Notes under the pieces: generated by a model
What the model was told of the DNA's origin: nothing
Databases searched by the model: none
Seen by the model: only the letters and a program-made list of their open reading frames with translations
Source: Phytopythium helicoides
Lineage: Eukaryota; Oomycota; Peronosporomycetes; Pythiales; Pythiaceae
Assembly: GCA_024867545.1 (NCBI GenBank)
Contig: JANFNE010000018.1
Span: 806,001 to 870,000, forward strand
Length of the DNA: 64,000 nucleotides
Reading direction: 5' to 3'
In this document: positions 21,822 to 33,900 of the stretch, in pieces
Position numbering within the stretch: position 1 is the first letter of the stretch
Layout: each line of letters starts with the position of its first letter
Position numbers and translations under genes: made by a program

Positions 21822-24025
21822 TTACTGCTCAATGACGCCATCACTGAGCACTTCTTCATCTTCCCCGACGAAAGGTAGCTTCAGGTTCCGCAGCTCTGAC
21901 TGTATGGAAGCATTCAGATCTATCGCAGGCGGTACAAACGACCGACGCTCAATGGGTGGGAATACTTTTTGACGCTCTTGACGTGACATGTCTGCAGTTA
22001 TTGACGAGTCCGCTGCATCTCGGTCCACTTCCTTGGTGATTGTCTGAGCATTGGCTTCGCGGTATGCTAGCACGTCACGTAGCTCGCGCACAAAGAAGGC
22101 CCCGACAGGTTTAGATTCCTGTTCCTGTTGCCGCAAAATGTCCTTCAGATCGAACTCTTTCTCTCCTGTGCTCGTGCCAGTGAACACATATGTGAACTTG
22201 TTTGCGTCATCGTCGGATTTTGGCTGCGCTTTTCGCTTGCCATTTGTCTCTTCACTCATGACGACCAAATCATCAGCGTTTGCTACTTGCTGATCTTCAA
22301 CTGTAGACGAGCACGACCCTATACACTCAAGCTCTTTGTCGTATGCTTCCCATGCTTCGTGAAGTTCTTGGACTCGCTTGGCCATTAAGTCGCGTGATGG
22401 AGTAAGGAAGTCAATTGTAGCCTCGACACCATACGACTCATTTGAGTGGAGTTCATGGCGAGCTGCAGTCACGAGTCCTGTGAGCGTTTCGCATGCTGCA
22501 AACAGTTCCTGCAAATGACCCTCAATACGGTGGTAATCTGTCTGATCATTAGATTGCTCCGTCTTCGTTCGCAAGCGTTCTTGATCGTCATTGCCACGTT
22601 GGGTAGTTTTTTCCGCATCGAGAGGAAGAATCGCAGTCACGTGTATGGTATGACGATATAACATTGCCTTCCACAGCTCCAATCGTTGACAGCTGGTATC
22701 GATACGATTTAGGCAATCGTTCATCCGCGCGATTAAATGAGTCGGCTCAGTCTGTTCAACGCGCTGCGCTTCCCAAAGGGGTGAAGCAAGTTGCAACAAT
22801 GATGACCGTATAGCGTTTTCGAAGAGCATCGAGGCGAGTGCATGGCGCTTCGATAATGCTGTAACCAGCAGCGACGGTGCATTAGCTCCTTCATCTGTAT
22901 CATCTGAGGTACGCGTCCTGTGTTTAGCTGATGCTTCTACCCTGGACTTCGCTTTGTCAACATCAGTGCTAGAAAGCTGGATGAGTTGTTCGTTGAGTGT
23001 TCGCAGAATTCGACGGAGTTCCCTACACCGAAGTCTATCTGTTGTCTTCTCGAGCCGCCCAATGGGTGGAAGAAAAATTCCACCAATACGATATCCACGA
23101 CTCGCAAGCTCCGCCTTCTTAATCACATCAAGGCTCGATTGGAATGAACTCTAACCCATCAACGATCATTAGACAGGTATGGAGCTTGTGTGATATTAAA
23201 ATGATGTAGCTCACCTCGAACTCGTCGTTTGCATATTGCAGCGACTTTACAGAGCGATACAGTCTTCGCGCATGATGATGAACCCTGACCACTGCTCCTT
23301 GGTATCCCTGGAATATTGGCCACCTTAGCAACAATGCAACACACTCACCTGAGCTACCACTACGCACCAGCTCAATGGCTACACCACAGCATGCCAGTAC
23401 ACCTAGCGCTCTTGTCAATGACAGGTAGGATGAATATATCCCACTGAGATCCTCTGTTGGTTCGATAACCAAGCGATATGCGCAAGTCGCGACAATCACT
23501 GGCATCACCAACATCAAGAGCCATTTCACCGCAGGACCAGCACGAAACACCATCTCGCCGAGCAGCAGTCGGCCGTGCTCTGTGCTAACACTGAACATCT
23601 CCACTACGTGCTCGTCCCTGCAGAGTGCCTCCAGTCAACCAGGAGCTCGAAACATGTTGTTACCTCAAGTATCGCACCTCCACGACGGCCACGCCTCATC
23701 CAACACACTGTAAATGGCCTCCACGCTCTGCAGCTCGACTCTCAGCCCAAAAAACTTTACGAGTTCCCGAATCCTCGAGCGCAACGACCAAATTGTCCTC
23801 TTGACTATGAAATCCCTCGGCTGCGCCAGAGCTTCTGACGCAGCAGCAGCACCACGCAACTCCGCAGCGAAACCTGAACCTGCTGGCACTCCATCGAGCT
23901 CTGCAGAAGCCCGCGGGTCAAATAGGACGCGTCAACCAGGTGACAATGGCCACCATTCGCCGCTAAGCCTACTCACCAGCGAAGTACTGGCCCAGCGGGG
24001 AGTCCTTGGCCACTGCGATCTCCAT
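21822..24025 (-). CDS. Vezatin-like membrane protein, four exons
   Basis: Exons 24025-23977, 23900-23678, 23617-23215 and 23150-21822 join in frame to about 667 residues without any break. After a short MEIAVAKDSPLGQYFA start comes a basic amphipathic stretch (IVKRTIWSLRSRIREL). Two hydrophobic hairpin-like segments follow (AVKWLLMLVMPVIVATCAY and LGVLACCGVAIELV). Next is a region with SRGYRIGGIFLPPIGRLE, resembling the myosin-binding domain of vezatin, and a long helical part with coiled-coil character ending in an acidic tail. Vezatin is a two-TM adaptor that links membranes to myosin in animals; its role in oomycetes is not established. I base the call on topology plus the GYRIGG/PPIGRLE block, so it is moderate. 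The start lies 294 bp from the divergent HPPD copy 2. Confidence 0.55.
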
Positions 24026-24245
24026 GTCGAGCAAACCAGCGATGACAACTTCGACTCGGCTAAGTTCGATTTGTTGTGTGTGGCACATGAAGGCGTCTCA
24101 TCACTTTTGCTTGACGATCATGCACTTCAACATGCTCGTAATCCAATGGATATCCACCCCGCGTGCACCAGCGTGATGTGGGCCTTGTGGTTTCGATGAA
24201 CACGGCTCAATGCAATCTCGGTCCTGAGGTTGGGCTTGTCAACTA

Positions 24246-24261
24246 GACTCACTTCACAACT
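24246..24261 (+). promoter_or_regulatory. Candidate oomycete initiator element upstream of HPPD copy 2
   Basis: GACTCACTTCACAACT lies 58-73 nt before the HPPD2 ATG and partly matches the oomycete initiator consensus (CTCA, pyrimidines, CA). Weak on its own; the spacing agrees with the other candidates in the window. Confidence 0.3.
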
Positions 24262-24318
24262 CGCATTGCATCGCTCAAGCACATCAACACCACAAGCACT
24301 TCACCTTCTCCGACGACC

Positions 24319-25578
24319 ATGGTCCAGCTCGTGGGCAACGCCAACTTCGTGCGCCACAACCCCATGTCGGACAAGTTCGACATCCAGCGCTTCGATCACG
24401 TCGAGTTCTACTGCCTGGACGCGACCACCGCGTCCCGCCGCTTCGCCTTCGGGCTCGGGCTCTCGCTCGTCGCCAAGGCCGACCAGTCCACCAACAACCA
24501 CCAGAGCGCCAGCTACGTGGCGCGCAGCAACGACGTCACGCTTGTCTTCACGGCGCCGTACCCGCTCGAGACGGACAAGGCGCCGGACGCCGTGAGCCCG
24601 CTGCCGGGATACAACCCAGCGGCCGCGTTCGACTTCGTCAAGAAGCACGGACTCGCGGTGCGCGCCATGGGTATCCGTGTGGGCGACGCCACCGAGGCGT
24701 ACAACGTGTCGGTGGCCAACGGTGCCATCAGCGTGCTCGCGCCACAGACACTCACGGACAAGGCCACGGGCAAGTCGACGGTCATCGCTGAGGTGCACTT
24801 CTACGGCGACGTCGTGCTGCGCTACGTGTCAGGCGACTACGACGGCGCGTTCGTGCTCGGCTACGAGCCTATGGTGCAAGAGGACGGCAGCTCGTACGAC
24901 GTCGAGGACATTGGCATCGACCGGTTCGACCACTGTGTTGGCAACGTCCCGAACTTGTCAGACTCAGTTGAGTACGTCATGAAGTTCACGGGCATGCACG
25001 AGTTCTCCGAGTTCACGGCCGAAGACGTGGGCACGCTCGACTCGGGACTCAACTCGATGGTGCTGGCGAGCAACAACCAAATGGTGCTGCTCCCCATCAA
25101 CGAACCGACGTTCGGCACCAAGCGCAAGAGCCAGATCCAGACGTACCTCGAGCAGAACGTCGGTGCGGGACTGCAGCATATGGCGCTCAAGACGAACGAC
25201 ATCTTCAAGACGCTGGCCGAGATGCGCAAGCGCAGCAAGTACGGCGGCTTCGAGTTCATGCCCCGCCCCAACAAGAAGTACTACGAACAAATGCCCGAGC
25301 GCATTGGCGACTCGCTCACGCCGCGCCAGTACGAGCTCATTGAGCAGCTCGGACTGCTCGTGGACAAGGACGACCAGGGCGTGCTGCTGCAGATCTTCAC
25401 CAAGCCTATTGGCGACCGCGCGACTGTCTTCTTTGAGATCATCGAGCGTGTCGGCTGCATGAACCCGGGCTTCGACGGTCGCCTCGAGCAGGCCGCTGGT
25501 TGCGGCGGCTTCGGTAAGGGCAACTTTGGTGCGCTTTTCAAGTCCATCGAGGACTACGAGAAGACGCTGAATGTCTAA
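24319..25578 (+). CDS. HPD: 4-hydroxyphenylpyruvate dioxygenase, copy 2
   Basis: Intact 419-residue single-exon HPPD with the metal-binding triad H205 (RFDHC), H287 (LQHMAL) and E373 (FFEII). The two VOC domains and the C-terminal GGFGKGNFGALF gate helix are complete. It is almost identical to copy 1 but in opposite orientation. Differences include HVEF/HIEF, TTAS/TNAS, HGLAV/HGIAV and NLSDSVEY/NLGEAVQY. The coding start MVQLVGNANF has no long in-frame N-terminal extension, unlike copy 1, so this copy is predicted cytosolic. It initiates tyrosine catabolism via homogentisate. HPPD is the target of triketone-type inhibitors, but nothing in the sequence speaks to sensitivity. Confidence 0.96.
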   Translation: MVQLVGNANFVRHNPMSDKFDIQRFDHVEFYCLDATTASRRFAFGLGLSLVAKADQSTNNHQSASYVARSNDVTLVFTAPYPLETDKAPDAVSPLPGYNPAAAFDFVKKHGLAVRAMGIRVGDATEAYNVSVANGAISVLAPQTLTDKATGKSTVIAEVHFYGDVVLRYVSGDYDGAFVLGYEPMVQEDGSSYDVEDIGIDRFDHCVGNVPNLSDSVEYVMKFTGMHEFSEFTAEDVGTLDSGLNSMVLASNNQMVLLPINEPTFGTKRKSQIQTYLEQNVGAGLQHMALKTNDIFKTLAEMRKRSKYGGFEFMPRPNKKYYEQMPERIGDSLTPRQYELIEQLGLLVDKDDQGVLLQIFTKPIGDRATVFFEIIERVGCMNPGFDGRLEQAAGCGGFGKGNFGALFKSIEDYEKTLNV

Positions 25579-25663
25579 AGCACAGAGTATATGTTGTGTG
25601 ATGAGAGACTTCTCAAAAGCAGGAAGATCTAAATGATGATCCCCTGCTAGGCTTTGTTGTTAC

Positions 25664-26856
25664 TTTCTATCTATCGTACAGTAATCTTCGCTTTGTTACT
25701 CAAAATCTACATCCGACGTGGCCAATCCATTGTCGAGGACTCGCTCGATGAGCGCAGCCTGCTCAGCAGTAATACAAGCGCAAAAATCGTCGCCAATGTC
25801 AAGCGGCTGGAGCTCCTCGATGACGCAGCCGTCGAGCTCAATCACGCCGTCAGCGCTTGTTTCCCACAAGAGTCCATGACTCAGCTCACACTCAAGCTTC
25901 GTCGGATCTGGAGCAGAGAGGCCGAAGCAACTCGACATTGAAGTGTCCGAGTCAGCAGATGTTGTCTCCGTGGCAGGCGTGAAGTTGGCTTGAGCATTCG
26001 ATGCATCTGCCACATTGACTGATCCCGTGCAGATTTTGAGTCCGCGACGGTGACGAGCAATCTTCTGGCGGTACTTTTGTGCATGTGTCATAACCTGTCG
26101 AGGAGTCTTGGTGCCGACAAATTCTGCCACTCGCTTCCAGGGACCCGACGGATACAGTTCCAGCGCCTGAAGAAACAGGCTGTGCTCACTTTCGGTCCAG
26201 GTAGCAGCGAATCCTGAGGCTTGAACAGGCAGGTGCCAAGATCCCGAGCAATCTCGAGTTGGCTGCACCGACTCCGACGGAATGCGAACGAGCTGGTGGC
26301 GTCCATCCGACGAGGTCTGGAAGAGCTCGCTCTTGACACGCGAAGTGATGGTCATGGTAGTGAGGCTAGTGATCGATGTCGTACAAATTGTAAAGTAAGC
26401 ACCTCGAAAGAGGTGGCGACTGACCAGCTGAACGGTCCACTAGCTCTACACGTCACTTGCCGTGCATGCACATGCATTGTATCCGCAAAATTGAGGGCGA
26501 AGGACCGGACACTAAGGTTCAGTTGAACCCATTCGCAGGTGGGTGAACTTTGTTGAATGATGGTCAGAGCACGATTTGACGGCGTCTGATTGGATGGTTC
26601 ATCTTGATCCATCCAATCGGCGCTCGTTTTACGTCTCGCTGGTCGAATATGTCGAGGATGAATGTATGCTATCAAGTCCGAGTGTTGGTAGATCAGAACC
26701 GAGCCCATGGCTTCAACAACTCGATCAATCGAACGCACCGCCATCACGGCAACGCTCGGCAGCTTTATGCGAGACACCGAGCGGCTCTTATCCATCATAC
26801 GATCGCAGATCCACGGTTCACGGGTACCATGGCTTAACTTTTTGCGGGTCTCATCA
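25664..26856. repeat. Segmental duplication, copy A
   Basis: About 1.19 kb closely matching 39303-40484 in the same orientation. It includes the whole MYB-3 gene and about 500 bp upstream of it. The left junction lies at TTTCTATCTATCGTAC and the right junction at GCGGGTCTCATCA, after which the copies diverge completely. Both copies also share a small inverted repeat (GATTGGATGG ... CCATCCAATC). Confidence 0.93.
25696..26355 (-). CDS. One-repeat MYB transcription factor (MYB-3)
   Basis: Intact 219-residue gene. MTITSRVKSELFQTSSDGRH is followed by the MYB repeat (TWTESEHSLFLQALELYPSG, PWKRVAEFVGTKTPRQVM) and THAQKYRQKIARHRRGL. The C-terminal half is Ser/Thr-rich then acidic (IELDGCVIEELQPLDIGDD), a plausible activation domain. 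It differs from MYB-4 at only two residues (SWHL/SCHL and EHSL/EHNL), so the duplication is recent or kept homogeneous. The start is set by alignment with the other MYB genes. It converges with HPPD copy 2, whose stop is about 120 bp away. Confidence 0.88.
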   Translation of the reverse strand: MTITSRVKSELFQTSSDGRHQLVRIPSESVQPTRDCSGSWHLPVQASGFAATWTESEHSLFLQALELYPSGPWKRVAEFVGTKTPRQVMTHAQKYRQKIARHRRGLKICTGSVNVADASNAQANFTPATETTSADSDTSMSSCFGLSAPDPTKLECELSHGLLWETSADGVIELDGCVIEELQPLDIGDDFCACITAEQAALIERVLDNGLATSDVDFE

Positions 26857-27165
26857 TTTAGGCATCGCAAATTACTCCGAGATTTCGGAGTAGCGTCAGT
26901 TTTTTTTTTTTTTTTTTTCGACCTTTCATCACCAATAGCATCTGGTTTCTTGCTGATGCAAGACATGCTCTTTTGGTTGTTTCAAGCAATGTGTGAGTCC
27001 AGATATCTCGTCAAAGAATTCGGCTCGGCTGATAAAATTGCTTCAACCTTATGAAAGGAGTTGAAGAGTGCTCAGATTCGTTGGATAGCAATGATCAGAT
27101 GACTTCAACTCCGGTCAGAAGAGGGCAGGATTGGCGAATGACTCTAACAATTGGAAATTCTTGAA

Positions 27166-27216
27166 TCCCGCCAACAATGTAACTTCTGTGACATCGAAGT
27201 TACATTGTAGGCGGGA
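27166..27216. repeat. Inverted repeat, 21-bp arms, one mismatch, 9-base loop
   Basis: Arms 27166-27186 and 27196-27216 pair except for one position (TCCCGCCA versus TCCCGCCT context). Could form a stable stem-loop in DNA or RNA, or be the terminal inverted repeats of a lost or very short element. Confidence 0.8.
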
Positions 27217-27413
27217 AAAGCCGGGGTATTCTGCAACACGTCCTTATCAATCCAGAACAGATCAAAGGTATCTGCAGAAGCTGGAATAAGTAAAGCTCTC
27301 AATATCGACGAGGTCAACGGTGACGATGACAACGGGATATCATATCAGAATCCCTACTGGGGTTTCCGGCCATGGATCAGACTAGCTCTCCGCCTCCGTA
27401 GATATCGAGAGCA

Positions 27414-27455
27414 GGTCCATGACCAAGGCAAATAATTTTGTCTTGGTCATGGACC
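27414..27455. repeat. Perfect inverted repeat, 14-bp arms, 14-base loop
   Basis: Arms GGTCCATGACCAAG and CTTGGTCATGGACC flank an AT-rich loop. Second such structure within 300 bp, just left of the satellite array. Confidence 0.8.
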
Positions 27456-27984
27456 ACGTTGATGCAGCCAACAGGAAAATCACGATCTCAACGGTGTTTC
27501 CAGGCGGTGCTCTTTTCACATAGGCACCACACCTCGCCTTGGTAATACAAACGGCAGAGTGACGTGCGTCTTGGAGATGGAGTCTTGATTGCGAATTTGA
27601 CCGCGAGACACAAGTGGACAACACACCACCGCCTCTGTCTACGATCCCATTTATCGTAAACGGTTGCTAGTGATGAAGCGATTCAAGTAAAAGAGGCACA
27701 AGTAATCGACCATCAGCTCAAAGTGCATGACTTACCTCGCAAGAGAAGCGGGTCAAGTGCACAACACTTGATTGTAGCGACATCATGATATCAGTCTGAG
27801 TCGATCGTGATTTGCCCTCAGCGGAAGGACGACCAAATGATTCGGGGCCAGATCCGATAATAACGACGTCCTTGACCATCCAATTGTGTAGGCACTCGAC
27901 AGAACCGGCTTTCGCTCGCACCTAGTGCATATTGATAATCATCAGACACGACGTCAAGATCTCTGTCACGTACCAGATAGATCT

Positions 27985-30900
27985 GGTTGCTGGACTCCGT
28001 GGCGTCTTGGACTGCGGCGACTGGAGGCACTCCACGACCATCACGTCTTCCCACGTATCGCGGAGAACACGGCGAACCGCGAGCTGCAGATACGCTTCGC
28101 GCAATGGTCTGGACTCGTGTGCCAGGGACGTGTTGAAGTGTTGAAGTGGCGGCTGGCTCTGGTTGCTGGACTCTGGTTGCTGGACTCCGTGGCGTCTTGG
28201 ACTGCGGCGACTGGAGGCACTCCACGACCATCACGTCTTCCCACGTATCGCGGAGAACACGGCGAACCGCGAGCTGCAGATACGCTTCGCGCAATGGTCT
28301 GGACTCGTGTGCCAGGGACGTGTTGAAGTGTTGAAGTGGCGGCTGGCTCTGGTTGCTGGACTCTGGTTGCTGGACTCCGTGGCGTCTTGGACTGCGGCGA
28401 CTGGAGGCACTCCACGACCATCACGTCTTCCCACGTATCGCGGAGAACACGGCGAACCGCGAGCTGCAGATACGCTTCGCGCAATGGTCTGGACTCGTGT
28501 GCCAGGGACGTGTTGAAGTGTTGAAGTGGCGGCTGGCTCTGGTTGCTGGACTCTGGTTGCTGGACTCTGGTTGCTGGACTCCGTGGCGTCTTGGACTGCG
28601 GCGACTGGAGGCACTCCACGACCATCACGTCTTCCCACGTATCGCGGAGAACACGGCGAACCGCGAGCTGCAGATACGCTTCGCGCAATGGTCTGGACTC
28701 GTGTGCCAGGGACGTGTTGAAGTGTTGAAGTGGCGGCTGGCTCTGGTTGCTGGACTCTGGTTGCTGGACTCCGTGGCGTCTTGGACTGCGGCGACTGGAG
28801 GCACTCCACGACCATCACGTCTTCCCACGTATCGCGGAGAACACGGCGAACCGCGAGCTGCAGATACGCTTCGCGCAATGGTCTGGACTTGTGTGCCAGG
28901 GACGTGTTGAAGTGTTGAAGTGGCGGCTGGCTCTGGTTGCTGGACTCTGGTTACTGGACTCCGTGGCGTCTTGGACTGCGGCGACTGGAGGCACTCCACG
29001 ACCATCACGTCTTCCCACGTATCGCGGAGAACACGGCGAACCGCGAGCTGCAGATACGCTTCGCGCAATGGTCTGGACTCGTGTGCCAGGGACGTGTTGA
29101 AGTGTTGAAGTGGCGGCTGGCTCTGGTTGCTGGACTCTGGTTGCTGGACTCCGTGGCGTCTTGGACTGCGGCGACTGGAGGCACTCCACGACCATCACGT
29201 CTTCCCACGTATCGCGGAGAACACGGCGAACCGCGAGCTGCAGATACGCTTCGCGCAATGGTCTGGACTCGTGTGCCAGGGACGTGTTGAAGTGTTGAAG
29301 TGGCGGCTGGCTCTGGTTGCTGGACTCTGGTTACTGGACTCCGTGGCGTCTTGGACTGCGGCGACTGGAGGCACTCCACGACCATCACGTCTTCCCACGT
29401 ATCGCGGAGAACACGGCGAACCGCGAGCTGCAGATACGCTTCGCGCAATGGTCTGGACTCGTGTGCCAGGGACGTGTTGAAGTGTTGAAGTGGCGGCTGG
29501 CTCTGGTTGCTGGACTCTGGTTACTGGACTCCGTGGCGTCTTGGACTGCGGCGACTGGAGGCACTCCACGACCATCACGTCTTCCCACGTATCGCGGAGA
29601 ACACGGCGAACCGCGAGCTGCAGATACGCTTCGCGCAATGGTCTGGACTCGTGTGCCAGGGACGTGTTGAAGTGTTGAAGTGGCGGCTGGCTCTGGTTGC
29701 TGGACTCTGGTTACTGGACTCCGTGGCGTCTTGGACTGCGGCGACTGGAGGCACTCCACGACCATCACGTCTTCCCACGTATCGCGGAGAACACGGCGAA
29801 CCGCGAGCTGCAGATACGCTTCGCGCAATGGTCTGGACTCGTGTGCCAGGGACGTGTTGAAGTGTTGAAGTGGCGGCTGGCTCTGGTTGCTGGACTCTGG
29901 TTACTGGACTCCGTGGCGTCTTGGACTGCGGCGACTGGAGGCACTCCACGACCATCACGTCTTCCCACGTATCGCGGAGAACACGGCGAACCGCGAGCTG
30001 CAGATACGCTTCGCGCAATGGTCTGGACTCGTGTGCCAGGGACGTGTTGAAGTGTTGACGTGGCGGCTGGCTCTGGTTGCTGGACTCTGGTTACTGGACT
30101 CCGTGGCGTCTTGGACTGCGGCGACTGGAGGCACTCCACGACCATCACGTCTTCCCACGTATCGCGGAGAACACGGCGAACCGCGAGCTGCAGATACGCT
30201 TCGCGCAATGGTCTGGACTCGTGTGCCAGGGACGTGTTGAAGTGTTGAAGTGGCGGCTGGCTCTGGTTGCTGGACTCTGGTTACTGGACTCCGTGGCGTC
30301 TTGGACTGCGGCGACTGGAGGCACTCCACGACCATCACGTCTTCCCACGTATCGCGGAGAACACGGCGAACCGCGAGCTGCAGATACGCTTCGCGCAATG
30401 GTCTGGACTTGTGTGCCAGGGACGTGTTGAAGTGTTGAAGTGGCGGCTGGCTCTGGTTGCTGGACTCTGGTTACTGGACTCCGTGGCGTCTTGGACTGCG
30501 GCGACTGGAGGCACTCCACGACCATCACGTCTTCCCACGTATCGCGGAGAACACGGCGAACCGCGAGCTGCAGATACGCTTCGCGCAATGGTCTGGACTC
30601 GTGTGCCAGGGACGTGTTGAAGTGTTGAAGTGGCGGCTGGCTCTGGTTGCTGGACTCTGGTTGCTGGACTCCGTGGCGTCTTGGACTGCGGCGACTGGAG
30701 GCACTCCACGACCATCACGTCTTCCCACGTATCGCGGAGAACACGGCGAACCGCGAGCTGCAGATACGCTTCGCGCAATGGTCTGGACTCGTGTGCCAGG
30801 GACGTGTTGAAGTGTTGAAGTGGCGGCTGGCTCTGGTTGCTGGACTCTGGTTACTGGACTCCGTGGCGTCTTGGACTGCGGCGACTGGAGGCACTCCACG

Positions 30901-33900
30901 ACCATCACGTCTTCCCACGTATCGCGGAGAACACGGCGAACCGCGAGCTGCAGATACGCTTCGCGCAATGGTCTGGACTCGTGTGCCAGGGACGTGTTGA
31001 AGTGTTGAAGTGGCGGCTGGCTCTGGTTGCTGGACTCTGGTTACTGGACTCCGTGGCGTCTTGGACTGCGGCGACTGGAGGCACTCCACGACCATCACGT
31101 CTTCCCACGTATCGCGGAGAACACGGCGAACCGCGAGCTGCAGATACGCTTCGCGCAATGGTCTGGACTCGTGTGCCAGGGACGTGTTGAAGTGTTGAAG
31201 TGGCGGCTGGCTCTGGTTGCTGGACTCTGGTTACTGGACTCCGTGGCGTCTTGGACTGCGGCGACTGGAGGCACTCCACGACCATCACGTCTTCCCACGT
31301 ATCGCGGAGAACACGGCGAACCGCGAGCTGCAGATACGCTTCGCGCAATGGTCTGGACTCGTGTGCCAGGGACGTGTTGAAGTGTTGAAGTGGCGGCTGG
31401 CTCTGGTTGCTGGACTCTGGTTACTGGACTCCGTGGCGTCTTGGACTGCGGCGACTGGAGGCACTCCACGACCATCACGTCTTCCCACGTATCGCGGAGA
31501 ACACGGCGAACCGCGAGCTGCAGATACGCTTCGCGCAATGGTCTGGACTCGTGTGCCAGGGACGTGTTGAAGTGTTGAAGTGGCGGCTGGCTCTGGTTGC
31601 TGGACTCTGGTTACTGGACTCCGTGGCGTCTTGGACTGCGGCGACTGGAGGCACTCCACGACCATCACGTCTTCCCACGTATCGCGGAGAACACGGCGAA
31701 CCGCGAGCTGCAGATACGCTTCGCGCAATGGTCTGGACTCGTGTGCCAGGGACGTGTTGAAGTGTTGAAGTGGCGGCTGGCTCTGGTTGCTGGACTCTGG
31801 TTACTGGACTCCGTGGCGTCTTGGACTGCGGCGACTGGAGGCACTCCACGACCATCACGTCTTCCCACGTATCGCGGAGAACACGGCGAACCGCGAGCTG
31901 CAGATACGCTTCGCGCAATGGTCTGGACTCGTGTGCCAGGGACGTGTTGAAGTGTTGAAGTGGCGGCTGGCTCTGGTTGCTGGACTCTGGTTACTGGACT
32001 CCGTGGCGTCTTGGACTGCGGCGACTGGAGGCACTCCACGACCATCACGTCTTCCCACGTATCGCGGAGAACACGGCGAACCGCGAGCTGCAGATACGCT
32101 TCGCGCAATGGTCTGGACTCGTGTGCCAGGGACGTGTTGAAGTGTTGAAGTGGCGGCTGGCTCTGGTTGCTGGACTCTGGTTACTGGACTCCGTGGCGTC
32201 TTGGACTGCGGCGACTGGAGGCACTCCACGACCATCACGTCTTCCCACGTATCGCGGAGAACACGGCGAACCGCGAGCTGCAGATACGCTTCGCGCAATG
32301 GTCTGGACTCGTGTGCCAGGGACGTGTTGAAGTGTTGAAGTGGCGGCTGGCTCTGGTTGCTGGACTCTGGTTACTGGACTCCGTGGCGTCTTGGACTGCG
32401 GCGACTGGAGGCACTCCACGACCATCACGTCTTCCCACGTATCGCGGAGAACACGGCGAACCGCGAGCTGCAGATACGCTTCGCGCAATGGTCTGGACTC
32501 GTGTGCCAGGGACGTGTTGAAGTGTTGAAGTGGCGGCTGGCTCTGGTTGCTGGACTCTGGTTACTGGACTCCGTGGCGTCTTGGACTGCGGCGACTGGAG
32601 GCACTCCACGACCATCACGTCTTCCCACGTATCGCGGAGAACACGGCGAACCGCGAGCTGCAGATACGCTTCGCGCAATGGTCTGGACTCGTGTGCCAGG
32701 GACGTGTTGAAGTGTTGAAGTGGCGGCTGGCTCTGGTTGCTGGACTCTGGTTACTGGACTCCGTGGCGTCTTGGACTGCGGCGACTGGAGGCACTCCACG
32801 ACCATCACGTCTTCCCACGTATCGCGGAGAACACGGCGAACCGCGAGCTGCAGATACGCTTCGCGCAATGGTCTGGACTCGTGTGCCAGGGACGTGTTGA
32901 AGTGTTGAAGTGGCGGCTGGCTCTGGTTGCTGGACTCTGGTTACTGGACTCCGTGGCGTCTTGGACTGCGGCGACTGGAGGCACTCCACGACCATCACGT
33001 CTTCCCACGTATCGCGGAGAACACGGCGAACCGCGAGCTGCAGATACGCTTCGCGCAATGGTCTGGACTCGTGTGCCAGGGACGTGTTGAAGTGTTGAAG
33101 TGGCGGCTGGCTCTGGTTGCTGGACTCTGGTTACTGGACTCCGTGGCGTCTTGGACTGCGGCGACTGGAGGCACTCCACGACCATCACGTCTTCCCACGT
33201 ATCGCGGAGAACACGGCGAACCGCGAGCTGCAGATACGCTTCGCGCAATGGTCTGGACTCGTGTGCCAGGGACGTGTTGAAGTGTTGAAGTGGCGGCTGG
33301 CTCTGGTTGCTGGACTCTGGTTACTGGACTCCGTGGCGTCTTGGACTGCGGCGACTGGAGGCACTCCACGACCATCACGTCTTCCCACGTATCGCGGAGA
33401 ACACGGCGAACCGCGAGCTGCAGATACGCTTCGCGCAATGGTCTGGACTCGTGTGCCAGGGACGTGTTGAAGTGTTGAAGTGGCGGCTGGCTCTGGTTGC
33501 TGGACTCTGGTTACTGGACTCCGTGGCGTCTTGGACTGCGGCGACTGGAGGCACTCCACGACCATCACGTCTTCCCACGTATCGCGGAGAACACGGCGAA
33601 CCGCGAGCTGCAGATACGCTTCGCGCAATGGTCTGGACTCGTGTGCCAGGGACGTGTTGAAGTGTTGAAGTGGCGGCTGGCTCTGGTTGCTGGACTCTGG
33701 TTACTGGACTCCGTGGCGTCTTGGACTGCGGCGACTGGAGGCACTCCACGACCATCACGTCTTCCCACGTATCGCGGAGAACACGGCGAACCGCGAGCTG
33801 CAGATACGCTTCGCGCAATGGTCTGGACTCGTGTGCCAGGGACGTGTTGAAGTGTTGAAGTGGCGGCTGGCTCTGGTTGCTGGACTCTGGTTACTGGACT

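Larger units (their letters stand above)
26857..27984. other. Unique region left of the satellite, hairpins and poly-T, no supported gene
   Basis: Contains a run of about 19 T (26900-26918) and two strong inverted repeats listed separately. Next to the satellite, a minus-strand frame (27718-27921) is open and ends at a good GTAAGT donor. Together with the adjoining frame that enters the satellite this may be remnant exons of an older gene, but I recognise no protein family. Confidence 0.4.

Noticed and set aside
23308..23349. Possible 41-bp intron (GTGAGT...CCAG) in the vezatin-like gene
   Set aside because: Too short, and removing it breaks the frame; the sequence reads through in frame with the exon on both sides.
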